From a candidate division Hyd24-12 bacterium UBA6080 (lineage in GTDB: Bacteria > Fermentibacterota > Fermentibacteria > Fermentibacterales > JCC-6), in assembly GCA_002436025.1 (NCBI GenBank), contig DIXM01000013.1:195015-259014 (forward strand): a stretch of 64,000 bases of DNA. The letters are read 5' to 3'. Each line of letters opens with the position of its first letter. The stretch's first letter is position 1. Below, piece by piece: positions 1-8,028 of the stretch. Both the position numbers and the translations under genes were made by a program. The notes under the pieces were generated by a model. That model was given only the letters and a program-made list of their open reading frames with translations. It was not told the origin of the DNA and ran no database searches.

Positions 1-532
1 CAAGAGGGTTTTCCGGGAACTCGAGGTCGACGGGGCTTATGCGCTCGGCCTTTTTGAAAAGCTCGGATGCCGCGGTTCCCACACCGGGAAGAATGGCGCC
101 GCCAATGTACATCCCCCGCGAGTCGATGACATCGAATGTGGTTGCCGTGCCGAAGTCCGCCACTATGACCGGAGCCTTCACCATGAGCAGTGCCCCCACT
201 GCGTTGGCAAGCCTGTCGGGACCGAGTTCGCCGGGGTTGGGATAGTCAAGCGGCATGCCGGCCGTCTCGGGGTTCACTTCGATGGGCTCGGTATGTATCC
301 AGCGTCTCGAAAAGCCAACGAGGGCGTGGGTAACCTGTGGAACAACGCACGCGAAGGCCACCACGGAAGGCAGTGGAGCACCGGAAGCGCCGAAAAGAGA
401 GTGCACGAGGACCCAGAGTTCGTCGGGCGTCCAGTGGACCGTTCGAACCCTCCACTGGAATATGAGACGCCCCTTCTCGAAAAGACCAAGGGCTGTCTTC
501 GTGTTTCCTACGTCAACGGCCAGCTGGTACAC
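1..532 (-). CDS. coaX: Type III pantothenate kinase (partial, 3' end outside window)
   Basis: Catalyses ATP-dependent phosphorylation of pantothenate, the first step of coenzyme A synthesis, in the cytoplasm. The minus-strand reading begins MYQLAVDVGNTKTALGLF, the N-terminal ASKHA phosphate loop (D7, G9, N10, T11) typical of CoaX; further on are GPDRLAN and ADFGTATTFDVI, the other conserved family blocks. About 177 of the usual ~255 residues are present; the C-terminus lies to the left of base 1. The start is a GTG at 532-530 preceded by a strong GGAGGGAGGGG Shine-Dalgarno sequence. The gene overlaps the end of nadC by 20 nt, so the two are surely translated from one mRNA. Family assignment is secure; only completeness is unknown. 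Confidence 0.93.
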   Translation of the reverse strand, partial: MYQLAVDVGNTKTALGLFEKGRLIFQWRVRTVHWTPDELWVLVHSLFGASGAPLPSVVAFACVVPQVTHALVGFSRRWIHTEPIEVNPETAGMPLDYPNPGELGPDRLANAVGALLMVKAPVIVADFGTATTFDVIDSRGMYIGGAILPGVGTAASELFKKAERISPVDLEFPENPL

Positions 533-1379
533 CGGGCCCCTCCCTCCAGTCAAGGCCTATGTCCGCCGCGGGTGCGGAATGGGTCAGGGCGCCGACCGAC
601 ACCCCATTGACCCCGGAAGCGGCAATCTCAGCAACGGTTTCCAGCGTGACCCCTCCCGAGGCCTCGAGGTAGAACCGCCCCCGGGCCATGGCCACCGCCT
701 CACGAAGCATTGTGACGGGCATGTTGTCGAGCAGTATCCGGTCGGGTTCAAGAGAGAACACGGCCGGAAGCTGCCCCAATGAATCCACTTCGATCTCAAT
801 GGGGATACCCCTTGAGCGCACCGCCGCCACGGAGGAAGAAAGCCCCCCCACGCCTCCCAGAGCGGCTATGTGATTGTCCTTGAACATTGCCATGTCCGAA
901 AGGCTCATCCTGTGGTTGACTCCCCCCCCGGCGCGCACGGCGTACTTCTCAAGCGCCCTGAGACCGGGTGTTGTTTTCCTTGTGTCGAGGATGTCGACAC
1001 CGGGCGCCGCGTCGGCAAACCTGCGGGTCAGTGTCGCTATCCCGCACATCCTGCAGAGTATGTTCAGGGCGCTTCTCTCACCACGAAGCACGGTGCCGGT
1101 CGCACCCCTCACAACGCCGATGACGCATCCCGGAGAGGCTTCACTGCCCTCTTCCAGAACCCGTTCGAGCTGCACGGAGTCATCCAGGGAATGGTACACG
1201 GCTTCGACGGTGAACCACCCCGCAACGACCAGGGGCTGCCTTGCCCGAAACTCGCACACCGCGGGAAGCATGGCTGCCGAACCCAGCGCATCAACTGCCG
1301 CGTCGTTACCGGCGTCGTCTTCATAAAGCGACAACTCGGCCACCCTGCGTGCTTCGGACAGGAAGAGGGCATCGGTCAT
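513..1379 (-). CDS. nadC: Nicotinate-nucleotide pyrophosphorylase (carboxylating)
   Basis: Quinolinate phosphoribosyltransferase: converts quinolinate and PRPP to nicotinate mononucleotide, CO2 and pyrophosphate in de novo NAD synthesis. The 288-residue product has the family's usual length and blocks: an N-terminal alpha/beta domain, then ILCRMCGIATLTRRF, ILDTRKTTPGLR (PRPP/quinolinate-binding basic residues), GGGVNHRM and KDNHI, and the barrel end EASGGVTLETV. An in-frame extension of 133 codons exists upstream, but it overlaps the preceding amidohydrolase gene in another frame; the ATG at 1379 forms a 4-nt ATGA overlap with that gene and matches the family N-terminus (TDALFLSEARRVAEL). Downstream it overlaps coaX by 20 nt, making a small NAD/CoA cofactor operon. 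nadA and nadB are not in the window. Confidence 0.95.
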   Translation of the reverse strand: MTDALFLSEARRVAELSLYEDDAGNDAAVDALGSAAMLPAVCEFRARQPLVVAGWFTVEAVYHSLDDSVQLERVLEEGSEASPGCVIGVVRGATGTVLRGERSALNILCRMCGIATLTRRFADAAPGVDILDTRKTTPGLRALEKYAVRAGGGVNHRMSLSDMAMFKDNHIAALGGVGGLSSSVAAVRSRGIPIEIEVDSLGQLPAVFSLEPDRILLDNMPVTMLREAVAMARGRFYLEASGGVTLETVAEIAASGVNGVSVGALTHSAPAADIGLDWREGPGVPAGR

Positions 1380-2809
1380 GCTTCCCCCATAATGCCGGGG
1401 TCGCCATAAACCACCGCGCCGTCGAGTATTGTTGCTTCCACCGATACTTCGTCCCACGGGACTCCCCGAAAGGGGTCGGCGGAGAGGACGCAGAGATGCC
1501 CGGGCCTTCCTGGCGCCACCACCCCGGCCAGATCGGAGAAACCGCACACGTCGGCTGCCCCCAGTGTGTACGCGCCAAGGGCCTGCCCGACCGAAAGCCT
1601 CTGGTCCGGCGAAGGGTGACCGGTGGCGCCGGAGATACCGTTCAGGGGACCGAAGGGCATTCCGTCGCTGCCGAAACCAAAACGCAAACCCCGGGAGAGA
1701 AGGGAACCGAACGGGTTGAGCCCCCGCGCCCTGGGAGCAGACAACCTCTTCTCGTACATGCCGCCCGGCATCTGCCACCGGGATACGAAATTGGGCTGCA
1801 TGCAGAAGGAGACCCTTCCCGGAAACTGGTCCGGAAAGTCCTCAAGAACGGGAAGAAGCTCTTCAGCGTGCTCAACCCTTACTTCGGGGCCCTTGCCTGA
1901 AGCGGAAACCCCGATCACCTGACGTATGGCCCTTGCCCCTATTGCGTGGGCACAGATGCCCAGCCCGCATTTTTCAGCAATACCGGCAAGCACGGCAACC
2001 TCTTCATCGTCCATAACGGGTGAAACCACCGACCCGTCGGGATACCCCCCCTCGACGGCGGCGTCTCCCGCTCCGAACGTGCCGTCGAGAAAGAGCTTGA
2101 TCCACCTGGCGTACCTGCCTGGTTCGCGGTCAAGAAGTGCCGGTGCGTCAATGGAGAAGACCCCGACTGCCGTTCTGAGAAGCGGGTCCCATTCACCTAT
2201 CATGTCGGCTTCCCGAAGGTGCTCCATTGTGCCCATACCGGTCACCCCGCGGGAGAAGACCGTCTCCTGAAGAACCTCCATGTTCCGGAGAAGCACTTCA
2301 CCGGGAACGGGGAAAAGCCTGCTGAACCCCAGTGAAGCGCCCTCGGTGAGGCGCCCCTCCGTTCTGTCAACGTCCGGGGTTTCGGGCGGGACGAGCCGGA
2401 GAAGGGCCGAGTTCACCAGTGAGAGGTGCCCGCAGACCCGGGTCAGGACCACCGGGCGGTCACCGGAGACTGCATCGAGCGCGGCAAGCGAAGGCAGGAC
2501 CGGGTCATCCCATGAGGAATCGTCAAATCCTATCCCGCGGAGTATCGGATCAGGGGAGGACGGAGCGGCGCCCACAATGGAAAGCATCTGGTCGGAACCC
2601 GATACGCCGGAAAGGTCTATTGCGGAAAGGGAGGACGCCTTCCACGAAAAGTGCATGTGCCCGTCAATGAATGAGGGCATCACGAGGCCGTCGATGCCGC
2701 CCGAACACTTCTCGACCGAAACCACCCGGCCCCGGTCGAACAAAAGCCTGACACCCGGAAGGACAGGCCCAGCGCCAGGCCAGAAACTGCCGCATGAAAG
2801 CGCCTTCAT
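1376..2809 (-). CDS. YtcJ-like metal-dependent amidohydrolase (Amidohydro_3 family)
   Basis: A 477-residue cytoplasmic hydrolase of the amidohydrolase superfamily. Visible features are the N-terminal beta-sandwich, the metal-binding DGHMHF (H51 and H53), a KLFLDGTFGAGDA block where the family has its bridging Lys/Asp region, a later CAHAIGARA histidine, RVEHAE, and GSDGMPFGP carrying the metal aspartate, followed by the closing beta-sandwich (PGRPGHLCVLSADPF). This order is that of the YtcJ/Amidohydro_3 group, whose substrates are mostly unknown; the sequence does not tell which amide or ester is used. It sits between the GGDEF gene (4-nt overlap at 2806-2809) and nadC (4-nt overlap), so it is part of the same transcript, but no functional link to NAD synthesis is obvious. 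Confidence 0.85.
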   Translation of the reverse strand: MKALSCGSFWPGAGPVLPGVRLLFDRGRVVSVEKCSGGIDGLVMPSFIDGHMHFSWKASSLSAIDLSGVSGSDQMLSIVGAAPSSPDPILRGIGFDDSSWDDPVLPSLAALDAVSGDRPVVLTRVCGHLSLVNSALLRLVPPETPDVDRTEGRLTEGASLGFSRLFPVPGEVLLRNMEVLQETVFSRGVTGMGTMEHLREADMIGEWDPLLRTAVGVFSIDAPALLDREPGRYARWIKLFLDGTFGAGDAAVEGGYPDGSVVSPVMDDEEVAVLAGIAEKCGLGICAHAIGARAIRQVIGVSASGKGPEVRVEHAEELLPVLEDFPDQFPGRVSFCMQPNFVSRWQMPGGMYEKRLSAPRARGLNPFGSLLSRGLRFGFGSDGMPFGPLNGISGATGHPSPDQRLSVGQALGAYTLGAADVCGFSDLAGVVAPGRPGHLCVLSADPFRGVPWDEVSVEATILDGAVVYGDPGIMGEA

Positions 2810-3666
2810 TCCTCGATTTCCGCCAGGGCCTTGACCATCAGGTCGAACATGTCCCCTTCAACCTCGAGCAGGAACCAGGTCGAGGCGCCGTGAGACTGAA
2901 CCTCGCCCACGACCCTGCCCCTTATCTCGCATTCCACCATCGCCAGCCTCGGTGTGCCGCCGTCGGTGCTCTCACGGATACCCGAGCCGGGAATGAACAT
3001 CTCGCGGGCCTCTATGTCCAAAGGGTCGTTCCGGTGGGCGAACCAGCGGGAAAGGTTCACGAACCCCCCGACGGAGATGCTGGATTTGCCCGGGTAAAAA
3101 ACGTCTATCTTGACGTTGTCGCCGTCCCGCTTCTTCTTGGAGTCGAAAAGCCCGGCCCTGTTCTTGCCGTCTTTTTTGGCCTGAAGAAGCGCCATGTCGG
3201 CGCTTACGAGTATCTCTTCACCGGATACGACCTCGGTCGAGGCGACCCCAAGCGAAACAGTTACCTGAAGGGGATTGCACCCCGGAATGACAAAAGGCGT
3301 CCTGCCGACCTTGTCACAGAGCCTCTCAGCCGTGCAAAGGCCTTCGCTTGAGATGGTGTTGAGGAGCAGCACGGTTATCTCCTCCCCGCCGTAGCGGTAG
3401 GCGTCGCCGCGATGCCTGACCGACGAACGGATGAGCGAGGCCACGTGCCGAAGCACCTTGTCCCCCACGTCATGACCGTGCTTGTCGTTGAATATCTTGA
3501 AGTTGTCGATGTCAACCATGATGACCGAAAGGGGCAGCCCGTCGGGACCGAGACTCCTCAGTATCTCCGGAAGGTCGTGATCGAGGTGCTTCCGCTGGGG
3601 AAGCCCGGTCACAGCATCAAGGTCTTCCGTCCTGGGAAACTTGAAAGCAGCCTTGTAATCTCCCAT
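2806..3666 (-). CDS. GGDEF-domain diguanylate cyclase with an unrecognised C-terminal domain
   Basis: Probably makes cyclic di-GMP from GTP. Residues ~14-175 form a GGDEF domain: DAVTGLPQRKHLD, the metal/GTP block VDIDNFKIFNDKHGHDVGD (D52, N60, D61), and the active-site loop as GGEEI (93-97), an accepted active variant. No RxxD inhibitory site is obvious just before the loop. No transmembrane segment or known sensor domain precedes it. The C-terminal ~100 residues, from ~185, are a compact domain I do not recognise, with GRVVGEVQSHGASTWFLLEV near the end. Start ATG at 3666 follows CCGGAGGGG. It is the first gene of the leftward cofactor operon and is divergent from the lipoprotein array. Given the type IV pilus locus nearby, a role in surface behaviour is possible, but this is inference. 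Confidence 0.85.
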   Translation of the reverse strand: MGDYKAAFKFPRTEDLDAVTGLPQRKHLDHDLPEILRSLGPDGLPLSVIMVDIDNFKIFNDKHGHDVGDKVLRHVASLIRSSVRHRGDAYRYGGEEITVLLLNTISSEGLCTAERLCDKVGRTPFVIPGCNPLQVTVSLGVASTEVVSGEEILVSADMALLQAKKDGKNRAGLFDSKKKRDGDNVKIDVFYPGKSSISVGGFVNLSRWFAHRNDPLDIEAREMFIPGSGIRESTDGGTPRLAMVECEIRGRVVGEVQSHGASTWFLLEVEGDMFDLMVKALAEIEE

Positions 3667-3783
3667 GTCATGCCCCTCCGGTTCAGGTTAAGATAATCTC
3701 CTTACGGGCGGGAACAAGCATTGACCTGGAGCTTCGCCTCGCTTAGTGTTGGCGGTGTTTTCGAAGCCATTCAGGGGGGGCGT

Positions 3784-4554
3784 TTGAAGAAAGTCATCGG
3801 GGTCGCGCTTTTTGCGGCGATCTTCGTTGCGTGCCGCTGGAGCGGCAGCCAGCAGGACGTGTACGACAGCTACACGCGCCTGTCGACCGCCCTTGAGGAA
3901 TGCCGCTGGGAAGACCTCCACGACGGCCTCTCCCAGGAGACCAGGGACCTTCTCGAGCTCGCAGCAAAAGCCTTCACCGGCATGGGAATGCCCATCGATA
4001 ACCGGGCCGACCTCCTCCTTTCGGAAATAGCCGCCGGGCACCCTCTTTTCGACACCGGAAAGAACGTGCTGGACATCTCAATAAGGGGAGACGAGGCATT
4101 CCTCGAGCCTTCCGCCGGCGAAACGACCACATCGATAAGATTTGTCCGCGAGGAAGGCGAATGGCGTATGGACCTCACGCCCCAGTTGACCGTGATCCTC
4201 AACCGGGCGCTCGAGGGCACGGGAACCACACTGGCGCAGTTCCTCAACCCGGCATCCGTGGAAAATCCTGCACCATCCTCCGGAAGCTGCATGCTGATCG
4301 TCAGTAACGCTCTGGATGACGATGACGTATACTATCTGCATGTTTCCCCGGCAGTGAGTGAAGACTGGGGACCCGATGTTCTTGGTGATATGGTACTGCT
4401 TCCCGGGGCAGTGTGCACTCTCTACGTTTACCCCGACACGTACGACATGATGGCGATAGGTGCTAGAGACGACACCTACACAAGATGGGGTGTTGCAATT
4501 AGCGAAGGTGGGTACGACTGGGACATCAACCGGTCCGACCTGGTTCAACAATGA
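3784..4554 (+). CDS. Lipoprotein, NTF2-like region plus one copy of the array domain
   Basis: First of five consecutive lipoprotein genes. Starting at the TTG at 3784, just after a G-rich Shine-Dalgarno stretch, the product is 256 residues with a lipoprotein signal ending IFVAC (C17). Residues ~22-155 form a helical then beta region (SYTRLSTALEECRWEDLHDGLS, then SIRFVREEGEWRMDL) that resembles an NTF2-like accessory fold; this is a guess from pattern. Residues 169-256 are one copy of the domain repeated through the next four genes, with PDTYDMMAIGARDDTYTRWG in place of the usual Asp-rich loop. An upstream TTG at 3721 would give 21 more residues but bury the signal peptide. Its end overlaps the next gene only if that gene uses the ATG at 4551. 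Function unknown. Confidence 0.75.
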   Translation: MKKVIGVALFAAIFVACRWSGSQQDVYDSYTRLSTALEECRWEDLHDGLSQETRDLLELAAKAFTGMGMPIDNRADLLLSEIAAGHPLFDTGKNVLDISIRGDEAFLEPSAGETTTSIRFVREEGEWRMDLTPQLTVILNRALEGTGTTLAQFLNPASVENPAPSSGSCMLIVSNALDDDDVYYLHVSPAVSEDWGPDVLGDMVLLPGAVCTLYVYPDTYDMMAIGARDDTYTRWGVAISEGGYDWDINRSDLVQQ

Positions 4555-4568
4555 AAGAGGAGGTTACC

Positions 4569-5483
4569 GTGAACTGGAAACTCTGGGCAGCTGCGGTGCT
4601 GGTTGTTTTCATGGCCGTTGGCTGCGGTGTGAAGAAGTCCGCTGTCACTATCGAGAACGCACTGGGCGAGTGGGACATCAAGGAACTGAGCCTCAAGGAC
4701 GCCGCAGGCGTCGAGACCGTTCTTGAGCCCCTTGCCGCCGATACCACAGTCATCCTGCAGCTTGCCGCCGGCGCCTACACGCTCAGCGCCACCGACTCCG
4801 AAGGCTACGAATACAGCGTCGCCTTCACCGTTGCCGAAGCACCCTTGAACGTTGCGATCGGCTTCAACAACTGCCTCGGTTTCGAAGAGACCACCACCGT
4901 TGCCGACGGCGTCTACTGGACCGGCACGGGCGACGGCCACATCCGTATCGTTAACACCCTCGGCGACTACGCCATCTACTGGGTTAACATTGTCGAAGCG
5001 GGCGGCGACATTTACTGGGATTCCACCGAGTACTGCCAGAGCGTGATCGTCTACGAAGGCGAAGAGCTCAACATCCTTCTCGCCCCCGGCACCTACGACA
5101 TCCAGATCGAAGACGTCGACGGCGACACCTACACCCGCTACGCTGTAGAGATCACCCGCGAAACCTACCTCTGGGAAGTCAAGATTGAAGACATCGACGC
5201 CGCCGAAACAGTTGGCGAAGGTTCCGCCCCCGTCACCATCGTGAACGACCTTGGCACCTACGACATCTGGTACATCTACTGCGACCTTTCCAACGAACCC
5301 TGGGGCGATGACATCCTCGGCTCCGAGATCCTCGCCGCCGGTGACTCCTTCACATTCTACGTCAACCCCGGCATCTACGACATCAAATGCGAAGACGTCG
5401 ACGGCGACACCTACACCCTCTGGGGCGTAGAGATCCCCGAGGCCGGCTACACCTGGAACGTCACCCTGGGTGACATGGACTAG
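4569..5483 (+). CDS. Lipoprotein with three copies of the array domain
   Basis: The product is 304 residues, with lipobox AVGC (C19) and then three tandem domains at about 25-101, 125-210 and 220-304. Copies 2 and 3 are close to each other and carry the hallmark GTYDIQIEDVDGDTYTRY / GIYDIKCEDVDGDTYTLW and the ending Y-x-W-x-V-x-x-x-D-x-D; copy 1 is degenerate (ATDSEGYEYSV). I chose GTG at 4569 because AGAGGAGG lies 5-6 nt before it; the ATG at 4551 sits upstream of that site. Codons end overwhelmingly in C, more than in neighbouring genes, which suggests strong expression. A good hairpin terminator follows at 5494. I recognise no named family; the Asp-rich DxDGD loop suggests calcium binding. 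Confidence 0.75.
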   Translation: MNWKLWAAAVLVVFMAVGCGVKKSAVTIENALGEWDIKELSLKDAAGVETVLEPLAADTTVILQLAAGAYTLSATDSEGYEYSVAFTVAEAPLNVAIGFNNCLGFEETTTVADGVYWTGTGDGHIRIVNTLGDYAIYWVNIVEAGGDIYWDSTEYCQSVIVYEGEELNILLAPGTYDIQIEDVDGDTYTRYAVEITRETYLWEVKIEDIDAAETVGEGSAPVTIVNDLGTYDIWYIYCDLSNEPWGDDILGSEILAAGDSFTFYVNPGIYDIKCEDVDGDTYTLWGVEIPEAGYTWNVTLGDMD

Positions 5484-5493
5484 TCTGTCTTCC

Positions 5494-5522
5494 AAAGGGG
5501 GGGCTTCGGCCCCCCCTTTTTT
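5494..5522 (+). terminator. Intrinsic terminator inside the lipoprotein array
   Basis: A perfect 8-bp stem GGGGGGGC / GCCCCCCC closed by a TTCG loop (5497-5516) is followed by six T residues. It lies 10 nt after the three-domain lipoprotein gene and 22 nt before the next start, so much transcription should stop here and the highly biased upstream gene may be made in excess over the downstream ones. Confidence 0.85.
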
Positions 5523-5544
5523 CGTCCCCGCAAGAGGAGAATCC

Positions 5545-6162
5545 TTGAAAAAGACCATCCTGCTGCTTTGCGTTCCACTGATCGCCGCCTGCCGCATCTC
5601 CGTCGGCAACCTGGCACCGCTCACGGTCATCAACGGTCTGGGAGGGTGGACCATCCACTACGTCCACGCGAGCCGCGCGGACGCCAAGGGGTGGGGCGAC
5701 GACCTCCTGGGCCAGAGCGAGATAATCCGCCCCGGCGCCAAGAGGGTCTTCTCCCTGTCTCCCGGAACCTGGGACATCAGGGTCACCGACAACGAGGGCG
5801 ACACCTATACAAGAAGGGATGTGGTAATCCCCACGGAGGGTTACACATGGGAAGTCACGCTGGAAGACATCGATTCAGGGTTCCCCGACATAAGCGGGAA
5901 CTGCCCCGTGACATTCCTGAACTCCCTCGACACGCGGGCGGACTCCATCTGGGTCTCCCCCTCGGACTACGGCTACTGGGGTACAAGCCATACAGGTGAA
6001 CAGAGCGTCGAGCCCGGCACCGAGTTCGTGGTATGGCTCGCCCCAGGCGAGTACGACATGATGGCAACCGATGGAATGGGCAGATCATTCGTGGTGTATA
6101 ATTGCGTAGTCACTGAGAGCGGTTTCTTCTGGGAGATCACAGAAGACTTTCTGGAAAGGTAG
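5545..6162 (+). CDS. Lipoprotein with two copies of the array domain
   Basis: A 205-residue predicted lipoprotein starting at TTG 5545 behind AGAGGAGA; the signal MKKTILLLCVPLIAAC gives C16 as the lipidated residue. The first domain (~23-112) is the acidic-loop type (TDNEGDTYTRRDVVIP, ending YTWEVTLEDID); the second (~120-205) is the alternative type with GEYDMMATDGMGRSFVVY and no Asp-rich loop. The order acidic-loop then ATDxxGR is the reverse of that in the gene at 6503. The gene follows the terminator at 5494 and is 2 nt from the next gene. Function is unknown; it is probably anchored in the periplasmic or outer face of the envelope. Confidence 0.75.
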   Translation: MKKTILLLCVPLIAACRISVGNLAPLTVINGLGGWTIHYVHASRADAKGWGDDLLGQSEIIRPGAKRVFSLSPGTWDIRVTDNEGDTYTRRDVVIPTEGYTWEVTLEDIDSGFPDISGNCPVTFLNSLDTRADSIWVSPSDYGYWGTSHTGEQSVEPGTEFVVWLAPGEYDMMATDGMGRSFVVYNCVVTESGFFWEITEDFLER

Positions 6163-6164
6163 AA

Positions 6165-6485
6165 ATGAAAAGAACAGCATTGCTCATCGCCCTGGCGCTT
6201 GCAGCCATCGCCGGATGCGGCACGAAGCAGGTGCCGGTAACGATCGCCAACGATCTGGGAGCATGGGATATCCAGGAGGTCTACATCGACCCCACAGACC
6301 AGCCCTGGACAAACAGCCTCATCACCACCACCGTCGTCCCCGGAGAAAGCGTGACCCTCAACATTGCCCCCGGCACCTACGACATGCGCTGCGTCGATGA
6401 GGACGGCGACACCTACACAAAGTGGGAAGTCGTCATCGGCAGCGAAGGCTATACCTGGAACGTAACGCTCGCCCACATGGACTGA
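6165..6485 (+). CDS. Small lipoprotein with a single array domain
   Basis: The minimal member of the array: 106 residues with signal MKRTALLIALALAAIAGC (C18) and one complete domain (24-106), including GTYDMRCVDEDGDTYTKW and the end YTWNVTLAHMD. Because it contains one domain and nothing else, it defines the unit's boundaries: strand VPVTIANDLGAWDI at the start, a Pro/Trp-containing loop, a VPGESVTLNIAPG strand pair, the acidic loop, and the Tyr-Trp terminal strand. Start ATG 6165 is 2 nt after the preceding stop, with GAAAGG upstream. No named family recognised. Confidence 0.75.
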   Translation: MKRTALLIALALAAIAGCGTKQVPVTIANDLGAWDIQEVYIDPTDQPWTNSLITTTVVPGESVTLNIAPGTYDMRCVDEDGDTYTKWEVVIGSEGYTWNVTLAHMD

Positions 6486-6502
6486 ACAAAAAAGGAGGAG
6501 AA

Positions 6503-7117
6503 ATGAAACGACTCAGTTTTCCGGCAAGCGCAGCGCTTCTCCTCCTCATGAGCTGCGGAGCTCAGAAAGCCCCGATAGGCGTCGTGAACAGGCTCGAGGT
6601 CGAGATCATCATCGCGGTTCAGACAAGGCTTCCCGGCGGTGAGTGGAGCAGCAACCAGCTCGAAAGCTCTATCAGCCCCGGTGTATCCCAGAGCTTCATG
6701 GCCGCCCCGGGCAACCTTGAGATAATGGCCACCGACAACCTGGGAAGGACCTACATACTCAGCGACGCGACGCTCACACCCGAGGGCCTTGTCTGGGAGG
6801 TTACGCCCGACACGAGGGCCATTGCCGACAGCCCCTGGGCAGGCGATTGCGCCGTAACCATCACGAATGACCTGGGGGCATGGAGCATCACAAGGGTCCT
6901 GTGTTCACCCTCCGATGCCAGCGAATGGGGCGACAACTGGATCACATCCCCGATCCCCGCTTCGGAATCTGTGACCATCAACGTGGAGCCGGGCACCTAC
7001 GACATCAGGGTGGAGGACAACGACGGCGACACCTATACCAGGTGGAGCGTTGTTATAACTGAAGCGGGTTACTCCTGGAGCCCCACCCTCGAGGACATTG
7101 ACGCTTCAGGTGGTTGA
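6503..7117 (+). CDS. Lipoprotein with two copies of the array domain (reversed order)
   Basis: The last gene of the array, 204 residues; ATG 6503 follows AAAGGAGGAG. Signal MKRLSFPASAALLLLMSC (C18). The first domain (~22-103) is the ATDNLGRTYIL type, the second (~115-200) the acidic-loop type (GTYDIRVEDNDGDTYTRW, ending YSWSPTLEDID). A longer in-frame reading from 6422 overlaps the preceding gene and lacks the signal. The 3' end overlaps the convergent histidine kinase gene by 12 nt and no terminator is visible between them. Function unknown. Confidence 0.75.
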   Translation: MKRLSFPASAALLLLMSCGAQKAPIGVVNRLEVEIIIAVQTRLPGGEWSSNQLESSISPGVSQSFMAAPGNLEIMATDNLGRTYILSDATLTPEGLVWEVTPDTRAIADSPWAGDCAVTITNDLGAWSITRVLCSPSDASEWGDNWITSPIPASESVTINVEPGTYDIRVEDNDGDTYTRWSVVITEAGYSWSPTLEDIDASGG

Positions 7118-7963
7118 GGGGGCTGACACCGGGGGCGGCGCCCCCGACAAAGGCAGGAGAACAATCATGACGGTTCCCTGCCCCTCGACACTGGAAACAT
7201 CGATGGTGCCCCCGTGCACCTCGACGATCTGCTGAACAAGCGAAAGCCCGAGCCCCAGCCCCCCGTCGGGGTTGCGGCGGGCCTGACTGCCACGATAGAG
7301 AAGCCCGAACACGTGTGGCAGGTCTTCAGCCGGTATGCCCACCCCGGTATCAGAAACGGTCACAACCGCTGAACCCGAATCGACGGCAAGCGCCATGTGA
7401 ACAGACCCACCAGTCTTGTTGTACTTGAAGGCGTTCACGCACAGGTTCTGAAAAACACGGCGAAGATGGCTTTCCACGCCCGACACCAGAACGGGCCCAG
7501 AAGGGACCGAAAGGGAGAACCCCACCCCGCCCTCGACCATCATGGGGAACAGAAGATGGTGAACCCCCTCCACCACCAGATGAAGATCAACTGAAACGAA
7601 ACACAGGAACGGGTGCGAAGCAAGGCTCCCCAGTTCAAGTATGTCGTTCACCAGGGGAACAAGCTCATCGGCCCTGCGACGGGCACGACCCACCAGTTCC
7701 AACGCCTTGACCGGATCCGAAGCGTACCCCTCCTCCACGGTCCGCAACAGCGAGGAAAGAGCGGTTATGGGGCTTTTCAGCTCGTGCCCAAGTATCCGCA
7801 GAACCTCGGTCGCACTGGGCTCGTCGGAACCCAGGACTCCGTCCAGGAGCTCCTTCACCCGCACTATCTCATCACGAACGGTCTCGCCGCACTGCCCGTC
7901 GGAAAGGGCAAGCTCAAGAAGGGTCCGGGCGTCCTCGAGCAGCTTCCAGGGGTCGGCTTTCAT
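7106..7963 (-). CDS. Soluble histidine kinase (HisKA plus HATPase)
   Basis: A 285-residue two-component sensor kinase without transmembrane segments. A short N-terminal region (1-50, no recognisable sensor) leads into the dimerisation/phospho-acceptor helix ILGHELKSPITALSS (H60), then the ATPase domain with the N box NLCVNAFKYN, G1 DTGVGIP, and G2 GGLGLGLSL. All catalytic boxes look intact. No response regulator lies beside it, so it is an orphan in this window; the nearest response regulator (PilR) already has a partner. Start ATG 7963 has AAGGCAAGG upstream. The gene is convergent with, and overlaps, the last lipoprotein gene, and is divergent from the methyltransferase at 8029. Confidence 0.88.
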   Translation of the reverse strand: MKADPWKLLEDARTLLELALSDGQCGETVRDEIVRVKELLDGVLGSDEPSATEVLRILGHELKSPITALSSLLRTVEEGYASDPVKALELVGRARRRADELVPLVNDILELGSLASHPFLCFVSVDLHLVVEGVHHLLFPMMVEGGVGFSLSVPSGPVLVSGVESHLRRVFQNLCVNAFKYNKTGGSVHMALAVDSGSAVVTVSDTGVGIPAEDLPHVFGLLYRGSQARRNPDGGLGLGLSLVQQIVEVHGGTIDVSSVEGQGTVMIVLLPLSGAPPPVSAPSTT

Positions 7964-8028
7964 CCTTGCCTTTCATGAGTTTTCATGTTCGTGTATTATA
8001 GAGTATCAAGCTATGAAATGGAGCATCT

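Noticed and set aside
1379..1778. 133-codon N-terminal extension of nadC
   Set aside because: It lies wholly inside the amidohydrolase gene in another frame and is not part of the conserved NadC fold; the ATGA-coupled ATG at 1379 fits.
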